Below are positions 56,041 to 64,000 of a stretch of 64,000 nucleotides of DNA, piece after piece. This DNA comes from Valencia hispanica (lineage: Eukaryota; Chordata; Actinopteri; Cyprinodontiformes; Valenciidae). The translations under genes were made by a program, and so were the position numbers. Under the pieces are notes generated by a model, which made no database searches, was not told the DNA's origin, and saw only the letters and a program-made list of their open reading frames with translations. Each line of letters begins with the position of its first letter. The stretch's first letter is position 1. The stretch spans positions 49,766,286 through 49,830,285 of the forward strand of contig OY747702.1 in the NCBI GenBank assembly GCA_963556495.2, given 5' to 3'.

Positions 56041-59000
56041 TAATGGACACCCAGAGCTGATTAATACCTGTGATCTACATCTCTCAGTTCTTAGTTACTT
56101 TCACTCTGCATCTTTGTGGGGTTTTTTGTTTTGTTTATTCTTTTTTTACCAGAAATACTAATTAATATATGTGCCAACTAAACTTGTCACTTGTGGCTGT
56201 GCAACGCTTGTCATCTCTGACTTTTTCATTTGGAGGGAGGGCAAGCCGTTTGATGTCTTTTGGGTTTTTTGTTATGATCCCTGAAATTTTTGTTTGACAC
56301 CATCAGCCGAAGAAAGACCAGCTCGATCCTTGACCGGAGTAAAAAAATGCAGATTTTGATTCATTTTCCTTTGCTGTATTGGTTGGGACTGAAACATCCA
56401 CATGTTTACATCTTTGTGCTTCCTTGCTTCAACCCTGCCTCAATATGATACCAACATCCCCCATCTATCCCTGATCCCAAGCAAGAGGACACACTTCTTA
56501 AATTACACAGATTATAACATCAAACTTTGCTTACATCTCATCTACATGGACCAACTGTAGCTGTGAACTTCATGGAACTACATCATCATGCACGTAGAGT
56601 GCTGCACCTGGATTAATTTGGATTGGATTTGATCAGTCAGACTGGTTGATGTGATTGATTGATTGATAATTTTGCTTTGCACCAGGCTTCTCTATGCAAT
56701 GATCAGTATATGCAATTTTGATTTTTACTTCTTCATTGCTCTTCCATCTCAAGTGGTTACACTTTATTTGATTCTAGGTGAGAATGTTGAGGTAGTGACC
56801 TCTTTAAGGCACTTTGGCCCAAAAGCATGCAAAAGACTGCATGAAAAACTGGTCTGTAAAAAGAAGTAGACTAAGCCAAATCTAACTTGAAATTAAGGTT
56901 TTTCCTATTTTATGCACAAAAGATTATGTTTGCTAAGTCATCTGCATAGAATATCCCTAAGTGCTTCTTTGCTTTGAAAAATTGCTACTATTCTAAGAAA
57001 TTACCAGTTTTTTAGCAAAGGAAAATCTAAAATTTACTTTTGAGATGTACTATTACTTTTGTGATATTTAAGAAAGAGATTTATGTACTCTGATGACATA
57101 AAATGTCTTTTGGCACTTAAAAAACTGAAAATGGCTCTTAGATTTATGAATTGAAGCTGAAAATCACTGACTTAGCATCATTGGCTAAGAATAGTGTATA
57201 TTGTATTGTATTTCTAGTTTTGTTGCCAAGTTTTATTTATGAAAACTAAGGCCGATCAATCAATATTACTCTCTAGATAAGATGAGGAATTACACACATA
57301 CATTATATTTTTTAGCATCAGTGTCAAGCACTTATTTAATATATGGAACTGAAAAGAAACATGGTGCCCTGGGAATAGTAGAGCCTTTTGTAATGATCCT
57401 GTTATGTGCCATATAAATTTGGAGAATATAAGGTTCATTCCTTAGCCAACCACACTAAATGTATAGCCTACACAGTTTTTGCCTGCAGAACAAATTTTCT
57501 GAATATCCTTAAATAGATCTGGTGGTACAGTTTATCTCTCATATCCAAAATTAGTTTTATCCCATCATGACTATATCCCAGGCTTTGTGAATGAAGGTAT
57601 GCGAGACTGATCTGAAGGGCTATGCAACTCATTTATTTATTTATTCTGATTCTAGACTTTAAAGTAAAAAGTGCCACATAAATACACATTACCCAAAAAG
57701 CTATGCATTTCATCCCAAACACATTTTATATAACTTTCCATACTAATTATCACCTGTAACTTATTTGATTCTTGGTTAAAGTCTATGTAGGTCATCCATG
57801 GTTCAATGCTGATATTAGGCCAGGATGCTGGGGCAAGACATTAAGCAGAGATCCCCAGACCCCTCTTTTCCCAATTATCTCCTACAGCTCACATGGGGGA
57901 CGCGTCCAGAGTCGAGAAAGATAATCTCACTATTAAGTCCTTGGTCTGCTCCAAGTCCCTATCCCGCCAGATGCCAAAAACATCTCGGATGGTTTCAAAG
58001 CTGAGAAGTAGTAATTTAAATGTTGGCACGTATCAGAAAGGCAAGCAATTTGCATTATCAATGAAAGCCGAAAATACAATTAGAATAAAAATGGTATTTG
58101 GATTTTTGCTGTCTAGGTAATTCAAAATTATGTAGAGATTTTTTTATTTGCATTTAGCAAAATATATATAAATTTAGGTATTTAGTATGCAAGTTGGAAA
58201 AATTTGGTATTTTTGGGTAGAGGTCCTACCACTAGATGGTGACAAACATTTGACACCATGGCTGTCTGGTGGTCTGAGGGAAATTCACAACAGTCCATTA
58301 ATGGTTAATGTCTTTTGGCTATCAGAACAACCTCATTTTGAGAGCAGTGGTAAAATCTCAAAAAAATTTGGAAATGTATTTTTCTCCAAAATATAGTTAA
58401 ATCTGTGGATATTTTGGGATATGTAACTTTGAGAAGTCACATATCACTGGAATTCAGGTGTGAAAGGCATTTTTCCCTCCAGAAACAGTAAAGTGCATCA
58501 GATTAGCACAGACAACATATGCTGCCAGTATGCTTTTCCTTTAAGGTAAATTCAGCCATTCCCCTGCAAAAGCTCATCTTAGCTACTTGTGTTTAGGAGC
58601 TTTAGTCATTGACAACAACTCATGACAATAGATTATAATTTTAGTGCAGAACAATATTGAAATCTAAAGCTTTGCCTTTTTACAAAGACAGACTGCTACT
58701 CTGATCTGCCTATAGGTCTCTCACTTCATTATACTTTTTGTCTTGAGGAGAAGCAAGAAATATATAAATTCCCTCAATTTAGGGAACAACTGATTTCGAA
58801 CTGGAACGTTGCAATTTCCATCCTTTTCCATCTTGGACCCTGGTCTTTTGGAGTCGCGTCATACTGTGAGCTGCTTGCCGTGTTCAGTTTAAGTAATGAA
58901 TTAGCAAGTTTTCCAGTTTCAAGTTAACCAGTAGTTTTCACAAAAGCCAGACCTTTAGCAAAAGCAAGAGCTTTGCTTGTAAAGTACATTGGGGTTTTTG

Positions 59001-62000
59001 CTAGCTAAGCAATTTTGTAGCCTTTAATAATGCAGTCCTCTAGAAAATTCTGTAGCAAGGAAAAACAGTACTCAAACTTTGTTAACATCAAAGCTATGTT
59101 TGAAATTCTGCCTACGGCCTGCTAGCATCAAGTAGCATTGGATAAATACAACCAAAATGTGTTCCATACTTTTGCATATACAAACAATTGCATATACACT
59201 TAGTTTTTACTACCTACTTGAACACCATATGCCTGACATGCTACTTCCAGTTAGCGTTAGCATATAATTCGTGGGCCAAAAGCTTAGTTTTTTCCATTAA
59301 ACACCTTTAAAAATATGTTACATTCAATGTTCTAATCAAAGCCAGCTTTTAGTAAACATGTAGATTAATTGCAACAAAATGAAAAAGAAGGTAGTATTGT
59401 ATTTTAGGTGCCTAACAGCAGGTGATACAGGCTAAGACGTCAACTGCACCACCACCACACCTTGTACGTCAGCAGCACCTACCCACAACGACCCTATTAT
59501 GTACGTCCACCAGATATAAATGGTTAATATGGTTAAATTTAGGGATATAAGCTCTTGTTCTTTGCTTTCTTTTATATTTTTTGACATATAGCATATATTT
59601 GCAAATAGTCTTGCAGTTGAAAGTAAGACAAAAGAAAGTATTACAGGATTTTCAGAGAATCATTAAATCACTTAATCTGTTTTTGCAAAAAGGCAACTTC
59701 TGTCAGCTAAATAGTTTAGCATAAATGTGTAATGAAAAAATATAAATTCATTATAAATTCAGAAAGTTCAATATTGGGCTCCCCTGGGACTACATAATTG
59801 AATTCTCTATCTCTGCTTTTATTAATGTCTCCACCTTTCTGAATAAAACTGAAACCACATCAAGACAGCACGGAAACAGGCTCCGTCTCATTAGGAACTA
59901 ATTTATCCTTCTGTGCCATAAACACTCCAACTTGAAGCACCTGTGTTCATGAGCCAGCCTCCATTTTACTGGAGCACACATACATGTATCTTCTTGTGCC
60001 ATATCGAGGTTGAATATGCAACCGAAAAATAATGGGGGAGTAAATGAAATATGGCCCTACAAGCATATCATACATTTTTTAACCACTTTATGGTTCATGA
60101 GCCTTTCCTCTGGCATTGGTCTACTGTGTATCATAGCCTCATCATCATCAGCCTCATATTATTGTATTAGTCATTGATTATAATGTAATGGTTGAAATTG
60201 CAAAAGGTATCATGTAAAAATATTGGTTTTATATTGCATCATATTGAAAGAGAACAAGAAAGATAAGTTTATCAAGAAGGATAATTTTATCAAAGTTTAA
60301 TTTCTGAGCTGTATTTTAAAGAGGCATGGTTTGATATTTTGAAGATTATTGAATTTGAGGTTTTTTTGTTTGTTTGTATGTTTCACTTGTATTTTAGTGT
60401 ATGTATTGTAAAATCTGACGCCCAGAGGGAAAAAGAAAAATACAGTGAAACCTGAACTGCTGTGAATTAATGGAATTACTATTATCATTAATTTATTGAT
60501 CTTCTTTGATAAGTTGGAATGGCCTTAAGTTTGCTTTACTGCTTCTATTGTGTCTGGCACAAAGTGCAGCTCTTTTTAATTTGCTAAATTTATGATGCTA
60601 ATTATGGCGCTTATATAAGCTGAGAGTGCATATCGAAGCAAGGTGAAAAAGTTCCGCGAATTCTGTTTATTTTTCATTAATCTGAGAAACTATATTTTGC
60701 ATGAATATAAATAAAAATGGCAGATATTTTGGCTTGTACAAAAAAAATGTGAAGCAATTTGAAGATGAAAAAAAGAATGTACCGTTTCTGCTGTATCTGT
60801 ATATATCTGAATATTTAATAAAAAAAATGTCATACTACTAATTCTATTAACGATTAAAGGTTTTCTGGACAAAAATCTCTTTACCTGTTTTTGAACATTG
60901 TCAAGATTGTTGGAGTTGAATTTTCTGCTTTCTGTTACTCGACTCAAGGATCTGTGTAATCATTAAAGAAAAAGTATTAAAAATCGCAAATAAAGGCTTC
61001 TTGTTAGGTGTCTTAATTCTTCAAGCACAGCGTGAAACTTTTGGTTTTTTATTCAGACAGCACACCAGGGGCGTTTCCTGGCCCTGGGAACATTGGGGGC
61101 TGAGCCTACACCCTTATAGAAGAATCAGGGGGAACCTACGCAGTAAAAAGAAGACTTTTAATTCAAGCTTTCTTGAGCATTGTGGCACCTTGTTTAAACT
61201 TAATTGTGACAATGTAAACAAGATCTCTAAATTCAGTAATGATATTAAGTAAGACAAGATGATTATTAATTATTGTTTTTTTCCATTTTTCTTTCCCTGA
61301 CAAACACAAAAGTTATTTCTGTGTCAGGTTGCAGGGTGGACCTCTGTATATGCTGATCTATTTTCCTCCTTCTCTGTCCTGTCTAGATCGTCTGTAAATT
61401 GGGTATAATATCAGATTTATTTTATCCTTATAGATGTTATCAAAAGGTAATCATAAAAGGGAATTGACTTTCCCAACATAATAAACATTCAAGTGTCATT
61501 TGGGGGAAGTTGGCTCCATTATTTAGTTTTAATTATGAAATATAATTGATGCTAATCAAAGGTTACATTTTATTACATTTTTCTTATCTCAATATTTAGA
61601 TTTTATGCCTGCATGCAAGTATTTGTGTGTATGATATATATAGAATGCAAACCTAATGAAAACGTTTTCTTTTTCTGAGTAAATCCATGGACCTACAAAG
61701 AGAATTAATGGTTCGTTCAATTCTATGGTTGTTAAGCATTCAAATGATCAAACCAAATGTTACAACCTTTATATCAGGTAGCCTAATTTTAATCAATAAT
61801 CACATTGATGAATCTCCAGATCAATAACTGCAAACATGAACTACAGCAGTCTTTGTACTCAAAACAAAAGTAAAACTGTTTATTTAATCAGTGGTGTAGT
61901 CTATTTCATTTTAGTGGTATACTCAGACAAAATGTTAAATGAGTCATTGATTAGTCAGCGATTTTAATCCTACTCTGCTTTCTCCAGCAGCTCCTTCTGT

Positions 62001-62289
62001 TCTGAATTTATGAAGATGCTACATAATCAATTCTTGTGTAATAAATGATAAGAAAGAGACATAGTTTTAATTAGTTAGAATTATTTATGTAGTTATATTG
62101 ATGTCAATCTTTGACCCCCATGGTGTGTGTCTGATGTCTGTCACTCAATTTAGGACCCGCCCCCTTTGTATTACAGCCCTGCTTTTATTTTGGTGTGACA
62201 CCCCAAGATCATCACTGGCCCCCATTTAGCCCTCTTTAAAGACTTCCTAGATATACCCGTGCTCAGTAGTCATGGCTACAGGATTTAAA
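56041..62289 (+). other. glra1 downstream / possible extended 3' UTR
   Basis: 6.2 kb of AT-rich DNA with no gene and no transposon that I can name, in contrast to the transposon-filled introns. Open frames on both strands are under 90 codons and featureless. Further AATAAA signals at 60817-60822 and 60989-60994 could end a long neuronal 3' UTR of ~5.7 kb; this is inference only. Around 61065-61130 caggggcgtttcctggccct may be one end of an unresolved DNA transposon. Confidence 0.5.
60817..60994 (+). terminator. Candidate distal polyadenylation signals (two AATAAA)
   Basis: AATAAA at 60817-60822 and 60989-60994, within an AT-rich stretch. They are listed because they are the last canonical signals before transposon sequence resumes. 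Their use by glra1 is speculative. Confidence 0.25.
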
Positions 62290-63378
62290 TTAATTGTTTG
62301 AAGAAGTGGAGGTGGTTGAGGAATATAAATACCTCAGAGTCCACCTGTACAACAGACTGGACTGGAAACTCAACAGTGAAGCCGTCTATAAGAAGGGACA
62401 GAGCAGACTGTACTTCTTGAGGAAGCTTAGATCCTTCAGGGTTTGCAGCAAGATGCTGAAGATCTTCTACAAGTCTGTTGTGGAGAGTTTAATCTCTTCT
62501 GCCATCATCGGTTGGGGTGGCAGCATCAGAGCCAGGACTTAAAAAGGCTCAACAACCTGATAAAAATAGCTGATTCTGTCCTAGGGACGACTGTAGGAGC
62601 GTTTAATACTTCAGGGTAATTTTACCCAATCTTTTATCTGACGGGGTAATCTGTTGGTCTGCTCCTCTCAGCCGTCGTATCTCCATACCAAACTGGCCCT
62701 TTAATAAGGAGTTAGCTAAGACGTCAGCATATCACGACTCTCTTGGCAGTAAGTAAGAGTCACTTATCAGTGCCAAAAGGCAAAATAACAAGAGATAGAC
62801 ATAGAAGAAGTAGGGCTTTTTGTTTCTGTTTGCTATGTTGTTACAAACTGCTTTGCCAGCAACTTTTCTAAGTATACAAAGCCTGTTTGGCAACATCTGC
62901 TCATTTCCCTCTAAATACAACCAATCAGCTTAACCACAGCTCACGCCCAGCGATTCTACAGGGCCATTTCTGAATACATACCCCAAGACTGGTACTCTGT
63001 TGGTTCCTAAAAGGGTGACCGGTGTAGTGGAGACATCCACATAGCGTGAAGTTCTGGTAAAATTACCCAGAAATTCCAATGGTGGAAACGCACCTTGTAA
63101 AGCCACTGGAGATGATGATGCAAAGAGGGATTCTTCATAAAATGAAAAACATCATGGACAAACCTGAGCATCCCTTCGTGAGAATAGCCTACAACAATAT
63201 AGTTTCTTCAGTGGGAGGCTTCTTCAGCTTTGCTGTAACACAGACCGCTACAGGAGATCGTTTCTGCCCACAGCCATTAGCACTTACAGCAACTCCTTGA
63301 AACTTAAATAGTATGAGTTCCAATTACACTTTATTTCCACTGGGATCAATAAAGTATTTTTGAATTGAATTTTGTCAG
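62290..63378 (+). pseudogene. Rex1-like LINE C-terminal region and 3' tail, split by an insertion
   Basis: The frame at 62294-62542 reads EEVEVVEEYKYLRVHLYNRL, then DWKLNSEAVYKKGQSRLYFL, RKLRSFRVCSKMLKIFYKSV and VESLISSAIIGWGGSIRA. SRLYFLRKLRSF is the conserved segment after the Rex1 polymerase core. It runs to about ADSVLGTT at 62593. After a ~500-bp insertion it resumes at VKPLEMMMQRGILHKMKNIM, then DKPEHPF (63099-). The 3' end is gggatcaataaagtatttttgaattgaattt. It is 5'-truncated, beginning after the catalytic aspartates, and has stops. Confidence 0.82.
62595..63095. mobile_element. Harbinger-like non-autonomous element inserted in the Rex1 fragment
   Basis: The left end aggagcgttt...cttcagggtaattttacc and the inverse of the right end aggtgcgtttccacc...tttctgggtaattttacc form an inverted repeat of about 40 bp, with a 10-base gap on the left. 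The flanks show TGT on both sides (62592-62594 and 63096-63098). Removing the element joins ...LGTT to VKPLE in a single frame, which confirms the boundaries. A 3-bp duplication and gcgtttccacc ends fit PIF/Harbinger-type MITEs. The interior (~460 bp) has no transposase. Confidence 0.75.
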
Positions 63379-63469
63379 ATTACAAACCACAAACTTCAAT
63401 GTATTTTATGTAACAGAGCAACACAAGAAGGTGCATTAAGTGTAAAAGGTAGGGAAAATTATATTTGGT

Positions 63470-64000
63470 TTTATCAGAGTCAGAAAGGGTTTATTGCAAA
63501 ATGTTGGGCAGGTTTACAACATTAGAAAATTGCTGCAGTACTTCGGATCGGTGCAAATCAGACAGGTGCAAAAGAAAACACAGTATGCTTCAGCTGCCTC
63601 AGGAAGTACATCCTCTGCTGGGCCTTCTTTATGACGGAGGTGATGGTGGGCTCCCGCTTGAGCTCCTGGGTGATGGTAGTACCCAGGAAGCGGAATGAGT
63701 CCACAGTGGTGATGGAGGTCTCAGTCAGAACGATGGGGGAGTGGCGCTGTGTGCTTCCTATAGTCCACAATAATCTCCACTGTCTTCTGGGCGTTCAGCA
63801 CTAAGGTTGTTGCGGCTGCACCAGGAGACCAGACGTTCAGCCTCCATCCTGTAGACAGACTCATCCCAATCCGAGATGAGCTCAAGAACGGTGGCGTCAT
63901 CTGCAAACTTAATTGGTTTGACAGACTGGTGGTCGGAGGTGAAGCATTTGGTGTACAGGGAGAAGAGCAGAGGAGAAAGAACACAGCCTTGAGGGGAGCT
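63470..64000 (-). pseudogene. Rex1-type LINE reverse transcriptase fragment (minus strand), cut by window end
   Basis: Read from 64000 backwards: SSPQGCVLSPLLFSLYTKCF (motif B), TSDHQSVKLI-like, then KFADDATVLELISDWDESVY (motif C, FADD intact), RMEAERLVSWCSRNNL. After a frameshift near 63800 it reads VLNAQKTVEIIVDYRKHTA. A further break is followed by SSITTVDSFRFLGTTITQ, ELKREPTITSVIKKAQQRMY and FLRQLKH. After this the element jumps directly to a short 3' tail ending ...ataaaccctttctgactctg. The C-terminal ~150 codons are missing. Its 5' side continues beyond the window. Confidence 0.85.

Overview
The window is a piece of a teleost fish chromosome carrying the 3' two-thirds of one glycine receptor alpha subunit gene, best assigned to glra1, on the + strand. 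Six coding exons were found. All have canonical splice sites, and the reading frame is continuous from the extracellular ligand-binding domain to the stop codon. They correspond to exons 4 to 9 of the vertebrate gene: 1867-2090, 12498-12580, 13205-13342, 22782-22996, 26921-27067 and 54902-55186. An in-frame 24-nt alternative 5' extension of the last exon lies at 54878-54901. The promoter, signal peptide and first ~60 mature residues lie upstream of base 1. Fish origin is supported by the fish-type C-terminus of the protein, by Rex1- and Rex3-type LINEs, and by L2 LINEs, a Tc1 element, tRNA-derived SINEs and hAT-like MITEs of the kind common in ray-finned fish. No bacterial gene, operon or CRISPR is present. 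Layout: bases 1-1866 are the end of intron 3, with a Rex1-like 3' end. Intron 4 (10.4 kb) holds a three-layer nest (Rex3 LINE, interrupted by an L2 3' fragment, interrupted by a palindromic Tc1 derivative), a second fold-back element with a small zinc-ribbon-like ORF, and a 21-22 bp minisatellite. Intron 5 is 624 bp. Intron 6 (9.4 kb) holds two SINEs, an hAT-like MITE inside another repeat, and a Rex3 tail. Intron 7 (3.9 kb) holds a TTAA-flanked MITE and an antisense L2 3' end. Intron 8 (27.8 kb) holds a solo LTR with a 5-bp target duplication, an L2 LINE with a long reverse transcriptase ORF, a MITE with doubled terminal inverted repeats, and diverged direct repeats of unknown origin. Bases 55187 to ~62290 are 3' UTR and downstream sequence in which I recognise no transposon. 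The last 1.7 kb holds two Rex1-type LINE fragments facing each other, one split by a Harbinger-like insertion. The exons together encode the Cys-loop, loop C, four membrane segments (the second lines the chloride pore) and the cytoplasmic loop of an inhibitory glycine-gated chloride channel. I found no undescribed gene system. The more unusual items are the conserved alternative acceptor of exon 9, the two fold-back elements in intron 4, and the nested insertions with readable target sites. Boundaries of old repeats are approximate, and all family names come from recalled family features rather than a database search.
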